From PRS1 sp965250265 (GTDB lineage: Bacteria > Bacteroidota > Bacteroidia > Flavobacteriales > Flavobacteriaceae): DNA of 64,000 bases. The notes below the pieces were generated by a model that saw only the letters and a program-made list of their open reading frames with translations, made no database searches and was not told the origin of the DNA. A program made the translations under genes and the position numbers. How positions within the stretch are numbered: position 1 is the first letter of the stretch; the number at the start of each line of letters is the position of its first letter. The DNA is taken from the NCBI GenBank assembly GCA_965250265.1, contig CBDFNO010000012.1:248001-312000 (forward strand), read 5' to 3'. This document shows, in pieces, positions 1-8,566 of this stretch.

Positions 1-157
1 CACCCATATGACTTACGTCAAATACACCAACAGTATTTCTAACGGTTTCATGTTCTATATTTACACCTTCGTATTGTACAGGCATATTGTAACCAGCAAA
101 AGGAACCAGTTTTGCACCAAGCGCTTCATGAGTTGAAGTTAAAGCAGTATTTTTCAT
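1..157 (-). CDS. gcvT: Aminomethyltransferase (glycine cleavage T protein), 5' end only
   Basis: The reverse complement reads from an ATG at 157 off the left edge of the window, giving 52 residues with no stop. The peptide has the N-terminal features of GcvT: a THEALGAKLVPFAGYNMPV stretch, then a VGVFDVSHMG stretch. GcvT transfers the methylene group from the lipoamide-bound aminomethyl intermediate to tetrahydrofolate in the glycine cleavage system. It is divergent from the aminopeptidase gene at 286, with a 128-base AT-rich gap between them. The catalytic region lies outside the window, so intactness cannot be judged. Confidence 0.88.
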   Translation of the reverse strand, partial: MKNTALTSTHEALGAKLVPFAGYNMPVQYEGVNIEHETVRNTVGVFDVSHMG

Positions 158-285
158 TTTAATGCATTGAAATTTATGACGCAAAACTACATAAATTTTA
201 TATCACTTCTTTTATAAAAGTTCTGTTAAAATTTAATTTTTCTTATGGTTTATTATGTAAATTCACACTTTTAAAATTACTTACT

Positions 286-1773
286 ATGAAATCTATATTT
301 TCTTTAATTTTTTGTTTATCATTTATTACCTTTTTACCTGCTCAAGAAGGATTAGCACAAGATTATCTTTCCAAAGAATTCCATAAAAATAGGAGAGAAG
401 CGTTGAGAGCTAAAATGGCTGAAAATACTGTTGCAGTATTTTTTGCAAATCCTGTTCGTAGTCGTGCTAACGATGTAGACTATGTGTACCATCAGGATCC
501 AAATTTTTATTATTTAACAGGTTATAAAGAACCTCATGCTGTTTTGGTTGTTTTTTCTGATATGCAGACCAATACTGAAGGTAATACCTATAACGAAATA
601 TTATATGTGCAAGAACGAAATGCACTTTGGGAAATGTGGACAGGACGTCGTCTCGGAGAAGAAGGTGCTAAGAAAGAATTAGGGTTTGAAACAGCTTTTA
701 ATGGGAAAGAATTTTTAAAATCTGGAATAAATTTTGCTGAATTCGATGAAGTTTTATTCAATGATTTTAAAGACGATTACAGAGACAGCAAACGTAATGA
801 AGCAGATATGTATGATCTTATAACATCTTTTAAAACTCAAATTGGTTATTTTCTAGATGAAGCAACCACTGAAGCTAACGATAAGCTGAGAATTGAAATG
901 AATCAGGAAGGTAAAATTTCAACCCAAAAGGCCAATATGAATACAAAATCGTTAAGGACATTTATGGCTGGTTTACGTGAAACAAAAACTCCAGAAGAAA
1001 TGAAATTGTTAACTAAAGCTGTTCGTATTTCTGCTCAAGGACAACGAGAAATAATGAAAGCGATGCATAATAATATGTCTGAAACCGAGATACAAGGCAT
1101 CCATGAATTTGTTTATAAAAAGTATGGTAGCGAATACGAAGGATATCCATCAATAGTTGGTGCAGGAAATAATGGTTGTGTGTTGCACTACGTTGAAAAC
1201 AATAAGATGAAAATTGAAGGGGAATTAGTATTAATGGATTTAGGAGCAGAGTACCATGGTTATACAGCTGATGTTACCAGAACTATTCCAGCAAGTGGCA
1301 AATTCACTGCAGAGCAAAAGGCAATTTATGATATTGTTTATGAGGCACAGGAAGCAGGAATAGAGGCAGCTATTATTGGGAATAATGGAAGATCAACACA
1401 TAATGCTGCCAAAAAAGTGATCAATGAAGGATTATTAAAATTAGGGATTATAGATTCTATAAGCCAAAGACATACTTATTTCCCTCATGGTACATCTCAT
1501 CATATTGGTTTAGATGTACATGATGCAAATTTAAGAGGTGCTTATGGACCAAATATGGTTATAACTGTAGAACCAGGAATTTATATTCCTGATGACAGTC
1601 CTTGTGATAAAAAGTGGTGGGGAATCGCCGTACGTATTGAAGACGATATTTTAATTACCGAAAAAGGCCCGATAAATTTATCTGCTGAAGCACCACGACA
1701 GTCTGACGAGATTGAAGCCTTAATGAAACAGACAAGTATTTTTGGAGCTTATAAATTGCCTAAGTTGGATTAA
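286..1773 (+). CDS. pepP: Secreted Xaa-Pro aminopeptidase (M24B, aminopeptidase P type)
   Basis: A 495-residue metallopeptidase expected to remove N-terminal residues preceding proline. Residues 1-25 are a hydrophobic signal-like segment ending near LAQ, so the enzyme is probably exported. The N-terminal aminopeptidase-P domain (about 30-200, with a YYLTGYKEPHAVL stretch) precedes the pita-bread catalytic domain. The expected metal ligands are visible: D318 (MDLGAEYHG), D329 (TADVTR), H405 (HGTSHHIGLDVHD), E429 (VEPGIY) and E452 (RIEDDIL). Length and motif order are normal for the family. It looks monocistronic, with no clear terminator in the short gap that follows. The function is well supported; the exact peptide substrates are not known. 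Confidence 0.9.
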   Translation: MKSIFSLIFCLSFITFLPAQEGLAQDYLSKEFHKNRREALRAKMAENTVAVFFANPVRSRANDVDYVYHQDPNFYYLTGYKEPHAVLVVFSDMQTNTEGNTYNEILYVQERNALWEMWTGRRLGEEGAKKELGFETAFNGKEFLKSGINFAEFDEVLFNDFKDDYRDSKRNEADMYDLITSFKTQIGYFLDEATTEANDKLRIEMNQEGKISTQKANMNTKSLRTFMAGLRETKTPEEMKLLTKAVRISAQGQREIMKAMHNNMSETEIQGIHEFVYKKYGSEYEGYPSIVGAGNNGCVLHYVENNKMKIEGELVLMDLGAEYHGYTADVTRTIPASGKFTAEQKAIYDIVYEAQEAGIEAAIIGNNGRSTHNAAKKVINEGLLKLGIIDSISQRHTYFPHGTSHHIGLDVHDANLRGAYGPNMVITVEPGIYIPDDSPCDKKWWGIAVRIEDDILITEKGPINLSAEAPRQSDEIEALMKQTSIFGAYKLPKLD

Positions 1774-1863
1774 ATTTAGTTCAGGTATTATGGCTATCAC
1801 TTTGCTTTGAAATAAAATATTTCAGGCATTCTACTTGCCAAACCCCAAGTTTTATATCAAAAG

Positions 1864-2456
1864 TTAGTTTTCACAAATATTTACTAGAAGCCTTGCTTTT
1901 TTAAATTTTTGCCAAATATCACTATCAAACCCTTTAGGAGAAAGCCTAAATACGATTGTAGATGTCTCTTTCTTTTCACAATAATAGTATTTAACACGAA
2001 CATTTAAGAGCATGACTTTTTGTGTATGAAACGAATCGTAAACATGCACTTTTCCTATATAGTCTGTATCTTGATTGTTGTTTTCAGTTTTAACAAATGA
2101 CACCTTTGTATCAGGTATTTGAAAATCTTTTTTTTATTAACAGCAGTCATTAATCCATTAAAATACAATTTCAGATTTGTTTCCAATTTCTCAACAGTCT
2201 GTTCTTGATTACCGTTTATGTGCCACGCAAAAATATAAGACCAAAATTCGGGACTATCTTTCTTTGCCCAACCTTCTGCAAACCGTAAATCTTCATAGCC
2301 TTCATAATTAATATCTGGTGCAAATCCGATAGGGAACTTAATAAATTCTTTTGTCCATGTACTGTCGGTTTTAAAAACTTCAAGAATTTGTTCTTCCTGC
2401 CCAAATATGGTTATAGAGTGGAGTAGGAGGCTAATAATTATGACTATGTTTTTCAT
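1864..2456 (-). pseudogene. Secreted hypothetical protein, frameshifted at an A8 tract
   Basis: Two overlapping reading frames on the minus strand read as one protein once a base is added to a homopolymer. The first part starts at 2456 with a signal-like N-terminus (MKNIVIIISLLLHS) and reads through an NGLMTAVNKKK segment. At plus positions 2128-2135 there are eight T (A8 on the coding strand). One more A would switch to the frame that runs to the stop at 1864 through DFQIPDTKVSF and FRLSPKGFDSDIW. The repaired product would be 197 residues. It looks like a family of secreted Bacteroidota proteins of unknown function. The break could be a real mutation, reversible slippage or a sequencing error. 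I cannot assign a function. Confidence 0.7.
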
Positions 2457-2638
2457 CTATTTAATATTTTATTATAAACTTAATTTAATTTTAAAATCAA
2501 TGGCATCAGAAATTGCATTGTCTTTTAGCTTGCTATTATATTTAATTTTTGTTTCGATAAAACTATATTGACAAAAGTAGAGAAATGTCAAAAAAATGTA
2601 AAAGAAGTGTGAACAATTGTAAAAAGTCATGAAATTGT

Positions 2639-3523
2639 ATGTTATTTACAAAAGTTATGAGTAGAAGAAAGGTTTATTTATATAGTGGTTTAACAATCAT
2701 TATTTTTTTTACTTGGATGCTTTCAGATTCAGGTAAAAATAATGAGGAGTTTTCAGAAATAGTAAAAATTTCTTTACGAGATGTTGGACATCAATTACTA
2801 ATTTCGAATCAAGATTCTACATCTTTGATTTTGCCAGTTGTTGAATTAGAAGATACAAAGTATAAATTGTCGTTTCAAAATCAACTTTCTTTTGATCCAG
2901 ATAGTTTGGTTTCGATTGTACAAAATAGCTTTTATAAAGCAAAACTTCCTAATTATTATCGTGTTGAAGTTATTCAATGTACAGATCAAGAAGTGGCCTA
3001 TAGTTATGAAGTAAAGAATATGGAAGAAAATAATATCATTCCATGTAAAGGGCGTTATTTACCTGAGCACTGTTATACTATAGAAGTAAGATTTACTAAG
3101 GAAATGGCCTCTTTTGTGAGTAACGAACCTTTGCTATATGGTCTTGCTTTGGTTGTGATATTCATATTATTATTCTTTTTTTATAAAGGAAAATCGGCTG
3201 AAAAATCTGAAGACAAGAATGAAGAATATGCTAAAATTGGTAGTTTTCAATTTTATCCTGAGCAAAATAAACTAGTTAAACAAGCAATAGAAATCAACCT
3301 TTCAAAAAAAGAGTGTGAATTGTTAGCCATTTTTGTTGCCAATCCTAACCAAATTGTCAAAAGAGATGAATTGACAAAAAGGGTTTGGGAAGACAATGGT
3401 GTTTTTGTTGGGAGGAGTTTAGATACCTATATATCTAAACTTCGTAAAAAATTAAAGGATGATGATTCCATTAAATTAACAAACGTTCATGGCGTGGGCT
3501 ATAAGTTAGAGTTAAATTATTGA
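2639..3523 (+). CDS. Membrane-anchored winged-helix (OmpR/PhoB-type) transcriptional regulator
   Basis: A 294-residue protein with an inverted receptor layout. TM helix 1 is at about 13-28, followed by an external domain at about 30-163 containing C114, C136 and C145. TM helix 2 is at about 165-182, and a C-terminal cytoplasmic winged-helix domain lies at about 200-293. That domain has Trans_Reg_C hallmarks: LSKKECELLAIFVANPNQIV, the VGRSLDTYISKLRKKL recognition helix and a final NVHGVGYKL. No receiver domain is present, so it resembles ToxR/CadC-like one-component sensors. An alternative ATG at 2657 (MSRRKVYLY) would remove six residues and looks equally plausible. Its last 12 bases overlap the convergent thrC stop region. 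The signal sensed and the targets are unknown. Confidence 0.85.
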   Translation: MLFTKVMSRRKVYLYSGLTIIIFFTWMLSDSGKNNEEFSEIVKISLRDVGHQLLISNQDSTSLILPVVELEDTKYKLSFQNQLSFDPDSLVSIVQNSFYKAKLPNYYRVEVIQCTDQEVAYSYEVKNMEENNIIPCKGRYLPEHCYTIEVRFTKEMASFVSNEPLLYGLALVVIFILLFFFYKGKSAEKSEDKNEEYAKIGSFQFYPEQNKLVKQAIEINLSKKECELLAIFVANPNQIVKRDELTKRVWEDNGVFVGRSLDTYISKLRKKLKDDDSIKLTNVHGVGYKLELNY

Positions 3524-4822
3524 GGATTTTTGTTTTAGTAAAAATGCTTTCAATTGTTTATAGTTATGAATCTTAACGGTTACCTTTTCCTTATCCATTA
3601 CAGCAATAATTTGTGTTGGTAATTCTTGTTCTTGTTGAATGACATCTTCTACCACATTTAAAAATTTTGTTGGATGTGCTGTTTCTAAAAAGACACAATG
3701 TGTTTTTGGATGTTCTTTTAAATATTGTTTTGCTCCCAAATAACCAACTGTACCATGTGGATCTGTAATGTAATTGTAATTCTGGTAAATTTCTTGCATC
3801 GCAACTTTGGTGTCTTCATCTGTAAAGCTATACGAAGATAGGTTTTCTTTTAATGCTTCAAAATCATTTTTATAGATTTCCAGAATACGAATAAAGTTGC
3901 TTGGATTGCCTACATCCATTGCATTGCTTATGGTTTGTACGGATTGTTTTGGTTGATAAATTTGTGTTTGTAAAAATTCAGTAACTACATTATTTTCGTT
4001 ATTAGATGCTATAAAATGTTTTATTGGTAAGCCCAATTGTTGTGCCATCATGCCAGCACAGATATTTCCGAAATTTCCACTTGGGATGGAAAACACAATA
4101 TCTTTATATGTATTGTGTAATTGTTTGTAAGCAAAAAAGAAATAAAACATTTGTGGTAACCAACGTGCCACATTAATTGAGTTTGCAGAAGTGAGTTGCA
4201 TTTGGTTGGTTAGTTCGCTATCTAAAAAAGCAGTCTTAACCATATCCTGACAATCATCAAACGTGCCATTTACTTCTAAAGCTGTGATGTTTTGTCCAAG
4301 TGTTGTGAGTTGCTTTTCTTGTATGTCACTTACTTTTCCGCTTGGATAGAGAATTACAACATTTACTCCTTTTACACCTAGAAAACCGTTTGCAACTGCA
4401 CCTCCAGTATCTCCAGAAGTAGCAACAAGAACAGTTATTTCTTTAGCGCTGTCTTGCTTGAAATAACCCAAACATCTTGCCATAAATCGTGCACCGACAT
4501 CTTTAAATGCCATAGTTGGACCATGAAATAATTCTAAAGTAGAGATATTATCATTTAATTTAACAACCGGAAAATCAAAAGATAAAGTTTCTTCTATAAT
4601 TGTTTTTAAAATGGTTTCCGGAATATCTGGAGATACAAATTGTTTAATAGCTTCAAAAGCAATTTCTTGATACGATAAGCTGTTAATATTCTCAAAAAAT
4701 GATTTAGCTAATGGCGTAATGTTTTCTGGAAAATAAAGTCCTTTGTCTGGTGCTAATCCTTTTATTACAGCATCTTTAAATGAGGTGTTTGGTGCTTTCT
4801 TGTTGAGGCTATAATATTGCAT
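3512..4822 (-). CDS. thrC: Threonine synthase
   Basis: A 436-residue PLP enzyme converting O-phosphohomoserine to threonine, the last step of the pathway. The PLP-binding lysine is K107 in GPTMAFKDVGARF, followed by the phosphate-binding ATSGDTGGAVANGF and the SIPSGNFGN motif typical of fold-type II threonine synthases. The TADPHGTVGY-like element is present as ITDPHGTVGYLGA. It is the last gene of thrA-thrB-thrC, 10 bases after thrB, so it is almost certainly cotranscribed. Its 3' end overlaps the convergent winged-helix gene by 12 bases, leaving no room for a separate terminator. Confidence 0.95.
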   Translation of the reverse strand: MQYYSLNKKAPNTSFKDAVIKGLAPDKGLYFPENITPLAKSFFENINSLSYQEIAFEAIKQFVSPDIPETILKTIIEETLSFDFPVVKLNDNISTLELFHGPTMAFKDVGARFMARCLGYFKQDSAKEITVLVATSGDTGGAVANGFLGVKGVNVVILYPSGKVSDIQEKQLTTLGQNITALEVNGTFDDCQDMVKTAFLDSELTNQMQLTSANSINVARWLPQMFYFFFAYKQLHNTYKDIVFSIPSGNFGNICAGMMAQQLGLPIKHFIASNNENNVVTEFLQTQIYQPKQSVQTISNAMDVGNPSNFIRILEIYKNDFEALKENLSSYSFTDEDTKVAMQEIYQNYNYITDPHGTVGYLGAKQYLKEHPKTHCVFLETAHPTKFLNVVEDVIQQEQELPTQIIAVMDKEKVTVKIHNYKQLKAFLLKQKSSII

Positions 4823-4832
4823 GTATCGTTAA

Positions 4833-5759
4833 TTAATTTAGTATTTTTATTCCTTCAGTATTAACTTTTGATACATATGTTTCAAATCCAATATTAGTTT
4901 CAGAATATACATTTCGCATTTTAGATTCTACTTTTTTGGCAGTTTCTAAACCATTACTCAATGCAAACACCGAAGGCCCAGAACCTGAAATACCACAACC
5001 TAAAGCTCCAGCTTTAATTGAAGCTAATTTAACCTCTTTATAAAAAGGGATAAGCTTGCTTCGGTATGGTTCAACAACAGTATCTTGAAGTGACCCGCTT
5101 ATGAGTTCATAATCATTTGTGTGTAATCCATGAATTAAACTCCCAACATTTGCCCATTGTTTTATGGCATCTTGCATAGGAATTTCTTTAGGCAGTATTG
5201 AACGTGATTCGATAGTTTTAATTTCAATTTGAGGATGAATTACTGTTGCGTATAAATCGTTTGGTATTGGAATTTCTAATACTTCTAAAGGTTGAAGGCT
5301 TTTAACTAATATAAATCCGCCAAAAATTCCAGGAGCTACATTATCGGCATGTTCACCTTGGCTTGCCAGTTTTTCTCCTTGCATTGCAAAGTAGGTGAGC
5401 TGTGTTTTGTTGAATGGTCTTCCTAATAATTCATTAATAGCATAAACGCTTCCAGAAGCACTTGCTGAACTGCTGCCAATACCACTTCCTGGTTTAATAT
5501 GCTTGTAAATTTCTATTTCGAACCCGCAATTGGGTTTAGTATTTTCAAGCAATGCTAAAGCTGCTACACCTGCAACGTTTTTCTCAGTTTCAAGAGGTAG
5601 GTCATAACCTTCAATTTTTGTAATATGGATACCCTTTTTTTCTACTTTCCTTATAATCATTTCGTCACCAATGCTGTCTAAACAAAAGCCTAGAACATCG
5701 AAACCACAAGATACATTTGCAACAGTTGCTGGTGAGAATATTTTAATTTCGTTTTTCAT
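4833..5759 (-). CDS. thrB: Homoserine kinase
   Basis: A 308-residue GHMP-family kinase that phosphorylates homoserine. The ATP-binding signature KPGSGIGSSSASASG is at about residues 89-103. The C-terminal glycine-rich GALGCGISGSGPSVFAL motif is also present. The length is normal for bacterial ThrB. The gene begins one base after the thrA stop and ends 10 bases before thrC, which implies a single transcript and probable translational coupling. The opening FSPATVANVSCGFDVLG is a further family hallmark. Confidence 0.95.
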   Translation of the reverse strand: MKNEIKIFSPATVANVSCGFDVLGFCLDSIGDEMIIRKVEKKGIHITKIEGYDLPLETEKNVAGVAALALLENTKPNCGFEIEIYKHIKPGSGIGSSSASASGSVYAINELLGRPFNKTQLTYFAMQGEKLASQGEHADNVAPGIFGGFILVKSLQPLEVLEIPIPNDLYATVIHPQIEIKTIESRSILPKEIPMQDAIKQWANVGSLIHGLHTNDYELISGSLQDTVVEPYRSKLIPFYKEVKLASIKAGALGCGISGSGPSVFALSNGLETAKKVESKMRNVYSETNIGFETYVSKVNTEGIKILN

Positions 5760-5760
5760 T

Positions 5761-8223
5761 TTAATCGTTTCCTATTCTAATAATATCCGCAAATAATCCA
5801 GAGGCAGTAACATCTGCTCCAGCACCAGCACCTTTAATGATCATAGGTTGTTCAGGATAACGCTCAGTATAAAACATGACGATATTATCTTTTCCTTCTA
5901 AATTATAAAAAGGATGTCCATTAGGGATTTCTTGTAAGCCAACTTTTGCCTTACCATTACTGAATTCAGCAACATATTTTAGCTGACAGTTATTTTCTTT
6001 AGCTGAAGTGTACAATTTCTGAAAATGAGTTTCGTCTTTAATTAGTGTTGCATAAAAATCATCTACAGTATCACTTTCTAAATTAGATTGGGTTAAAAAC
6101 GAAATATTTTCAATATCGTTCAAATTCATTTCTAAACCACTTTCGCGTACAAGGATCAAAATTTTCCGTGCAACGTCAATACCACTTAGGTCTATTCTTG
6201 GGTCAGGTTCAGTATAACCTTCTTCTTGAGCTTGTATAACCACATCGTGAAAGCTCATTTTTTCATTAAAATTATTAAATATAAAATTTAAACTTCCTGA
6301 TAAGACAGCTTTAATTGAGGTAATTTTATCTCCAGAAGCAATTAAATTATTTAGTGTGTCAATTACTGGTAAACCTGCTCCTACGTTAGTTTCGAATAAA
6401 AAAGGTGCATTGTATTTAAGAGATAAATTTTTAAGTTGCTTATAATCTTTAAAATCGTTGGAGCAGGCTATTTTATTACAAGCTACAACTGCTATACTAT
6501 GCTTAAGATATTGTGGATATAGATTTGCTAAATCGGTATTTGAAGTCACATCTACAAAAATACTATTACGTAAATTGAGTTTTTTTACCTTATTAAGAAA
6601 TTCTTGTAATGATGCTTTTTCTCCTTGGTGTAATTGCTCTTTCCATGAATCTAACTTAATGCCTTCTTCGTTAAAAACCATAGTTCTTGAATTAGATAAG
6701 CCAACTACTCTTAAATTAATTTTGAGATTGTTTTTTAAGTATTCTCTTTGCTGTTTTATCTGCTCTACTAATTTTCCTCCCACATTTCCTACGCCAGTAA
6801 TAAATACATTGAGTCTTTTTATATTATCTTCAAAAAAAACTTCGTGCAATGAGTTCAATGCTTTTTTAACATCTTTATCTGCTATTACAGCAGATATGTT
6901 TTTCTCTGAAGCGCCTTGTGCAATTGCTCTTACATTAATATTATTTTTTCCTAAAGTGCTAAACATTTTGCCACTAATACCTTGATGGTTTTTCATTCGA
7001 TCTCCAACAAGAGCGATAATAGACAAGTCTTTTTCTACAATAATTGGATCTATTTTATGCAGCGATATTTCATTTTCAAAAGTAATATCGATAGAATCTT
7101 TTGCTTCTTCTGCATCTTTTATATCAATCCCAAAACAAATAGAATGCTCAGAAGAAGCTTGCGTAATAAGAATAACATTAATTTTTTCTTGCGCCAAAGT
7201 TTCGAATAAGCGCTTTGAAAAACCAGGAATTCCTACCATGCCATTACCTTGAAGTGTAAAAAGCGCTATATTGTTTATAGTGCTAATTCCTTTAACGGGT
7301 GTATTACCGTTTGTTTTAGTATTTCCATTAGTAATTCGTTTAGAAATAAGTGTTCCACTAGATTCTGGATCAAGTGTATTTTTAATAATGATTGGAATAT
7401 TTAAATCTAAAACAGGTTGAACCGTTGGAGGATACAATACTTTAGCTCCAAAATGAGATAGTTCCATTGCTTCTTGATACGATAATGTTTTAATAGGAAA
7501 TGCTTGTTTAACAACTTTTGGATTTGCTGTGTACATACCACTAACATCTGTCCAAATTTCAAGTTGTTCAACATTTAAAGCTGCAGCAATTACTGCTGCA
7601 GTAAAGTCTGAACCACCACGACCAAGTGTAGTTAATTCTCCTTTTTTTGATTTTGAAATAAATCCTGGAAGGATTGTAATTTTAGAATTATTGCATTTAA
7701 AATAATCTTGAATTTTAGAGTTTGTAATTGAATAATCTATATCAGCTTTTGTAAAATTTGAATTTGTAGTAATAAGTTCTTGAGCATTTTTTAATTCTGA
7801 ATTTATAGTACTATTTTTTAAAACCTCAGAAATTATATAAGAGGATAACAACTCGCCAAAACTTAATAACTTATCTGTAGTTTGAGGAGGTATTTCATTT
7901 AATAAATATATGCCATCAAGTAGGCTCTTGAGTTCTTGTAACTTATTTCCAACTTGATTAATAACAGTTTCACTTTGATTTGGGATTAATTCATTTATAA
8001 TATCAATATGAAATTGTTTTATCTCTTTAAAAGCATTTGAATAGCTTTCGTTTTTAGTTTTAGCTAATTCACCTACTGAAATGAGTTTGTCAGTAATTCC
8101 ACCAACTGCAGAAACCACACAAATAATAGTATTATTTTCAGCATAACTTTCTAAAATACTGATGACTTTATTGATGTTTTGTGCTGAACCTACTGAAGTT
8201 CCTCCAAATTTTAAAACTTTCAT
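5761..8223 (-). CDS. thrA: Bifunctional aspartokinase / homoserine dehydrogenase
   Basis: An 820-residue fusion that catalyses the first and third steps from aspartate to homoserine. The aspartokinase domain starts with KFGGTSVGSA (residues 4-13) and contains GRGGSDFTAAVIAAAL. Two ACT-like regulatory segments follow at about 310-460 (for example NNINVRAIAQGASEKNISAVI). The homoserine dehydrogenase part begins with the NAD(P)-binding GVGNVGG and includes ETNVGAGLPVIDTL and the C-terminal GAGAGADVTASGLFADI. Length and order match the ThrA/MetL-type fusion. Family members are usually feedback-inhibited by threonine; whether this one is cannot be read directly. Upstream, 8224-8441 holds a small ORF and hairpins that may form a threonine leader. 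Confidence 0.95.
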   Translation of the reverse strand: MKVLKFGGTSVGSAQNINKVISILESYAENNTIICVVSAVGGITDKLISVGELAKTKNESYSNAFKEIKQFHIDIINELIPNQSETVINQVGNKLQELKSLLDGIYLLNEIPPQTTDKLLSFGELLSSYIISEVLKNSTINSELKNAQELITTNSNFTKADIDYSITNSKIQDYFKCNNSKITILPGFISKSKKGELTTLGRGGSDFTAAVIAAALNVEQLEIWTDVSGMYTANPKVVKQAFPIKTLSYQEAMELSHFGAKVLYPPTVQPVLDLNIPIIIKNTLDPESSGTLISKRITNGNTKTNGNTPVKGISTINNIALFTLQGNGMVGIPGFSKRLFETLAQEKINVILITQASSEHSICFGIDIKDAEEAKDSIDITFENEISLHKIDPIIVEKDLSIIALVGDRMKNHQGISGKMFSTLGKNNINVRAIAQGASEKNISAVIADKDVKKALNSLHEVFFEDNIKRLNVFITGVGNVGGKLVEQIKQQREYLKNNLKINLRVVGLSNSRTMVFNEEGIKLDSWKEQLHQGEKASLQEFLNKVKKLNLRNSIFVDVTSNTDLANLYPQYLKHSIAVVACNKIACSNDFKDYKQLKNLSLKYNAPFLFETNVGAGLPVIDTLNNLIASGDKITSIKAVLSGSLNFIFNNFNEKMSFHDVVIQAQEEGYTEPDPRIDLSGIDVARKILILVRESGLEMNLNDIENISFLTQSNLESDTVDDFYATLIKDETHFQKLYTSAKENNCQLKYVAEFSNGKAKVGLQEIPNGHPFYNLEGKDNIVMFYTERYPEQPMIIKGAGAGADVTASGLFADIIRIGND

Positions 8224-8261
8224 TTTATATATTGCTATAATTTAATTGAGATTTATGAGAT

Positions 8262-8322
8262 GTAATTTTTGTATAAATTACAAGGTTGCCTGTTTAGTAT
8301 ATAATTAATAACCCAAAAGGGT
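8262..8322 (-). promoter_or_regulatory. Candidate attenuator region between leader ORF and thrA
   Basis: On the coding (minus) strand two hairpins lie in the untranslated stretch before thrA. One is ACCC-TTTT-GGGT (plus 8311-8322), overlapping the last codons of the small ORF. The other is GTAATTT-N6-AAATTAC (plus 8262-8281, 7-bp stem). Both are short and AT-rich, and neither is a convincing stand-alone terminator. Together with the Thr-rich small ORF they could form alternative structures coupled to its translation. This is inference, and folding or conservation analysis is needed. Confidence 0.3.
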
Positions 8323-8412
8323 CATAATAGTTACAAATGTAAGAATAGAAGCAGTACCTTCTACAAAAATAAAAGAAGAAAAGCGGCGATTTATTTTATG
8401 AGTGTTATACAT
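8305..8412 (-). CDS. Small ORF upstream of thrA; possible threonine leader peptide
   Basis: A 35-codon ORF not overlapped by any other gene lies in the 343-base gap between thrA and nnr, reading toward thrA. It starts MYNTHKINRRFSSF; its C-terminal half holds GTASILTFVTIMTLLGY. Within residues 20-31 there are four Thr and two Ile codons, a composition reminiscent of threonine-operon leader peptides. It could equally be a tiny single-span membrane protein, because residues 14-35 are hydrophobic. An ATG at 8430 would add six residues. However, a -7 box at 8434-8441 would place the transcript start close to that codon, which favours the ATG at 8412. The stop is followed by about 80 untranslated bases before thrA. 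Confidence 0.5.
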   Translation of the reverse strand: MYNTHKINRRFSSFIFVEGTASILTFVTIMTLLGY

Positions 8413-8433
8413 TTTTATACGCTTATACATGGT

Positions 8434-8441
8434 CAAATGTA
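8434..8441 (-). promoter_or_regulatory. -7 promoter box for leader ORF/thrABC
   Basis: The minus strand reads TACATTTG, an exact match to the Bacteroidota -7 consensus TANNTTTG. The expected -33 TTTG position has TTTT, one mismatch, at 19-base spacing. Transcription would begin a few bases downstream, just before the leader ORF. The remaining bases to nnr (8442-8566) are AT-rich, and I see no other clear signal there. Confidence 0.5.
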
Positions 8442-8566
8442 TTACTTTTACTCTAATAAAAAAATTATAGATATTTTTTTACACATAATTTTTTAATTGA
8501 TGTTTTTTTTAGAATATTCTAATATTTAAGTGAAAATAGTATTATATCAATAATTGAATTTTTAAA

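Noticed and set aside
6458..6985. 175-residue frame opposite thrA
   Set aside because: It is wholly inside the confident thrA gene on the other strand, with no family features; a shadow frame.
8413..8430. Upstream ATG (8430) for the thr leader ORF
   Set aside because: The TACATTTG -7 box ends three bases before this codon, so the transcript would probably begin at or after it.
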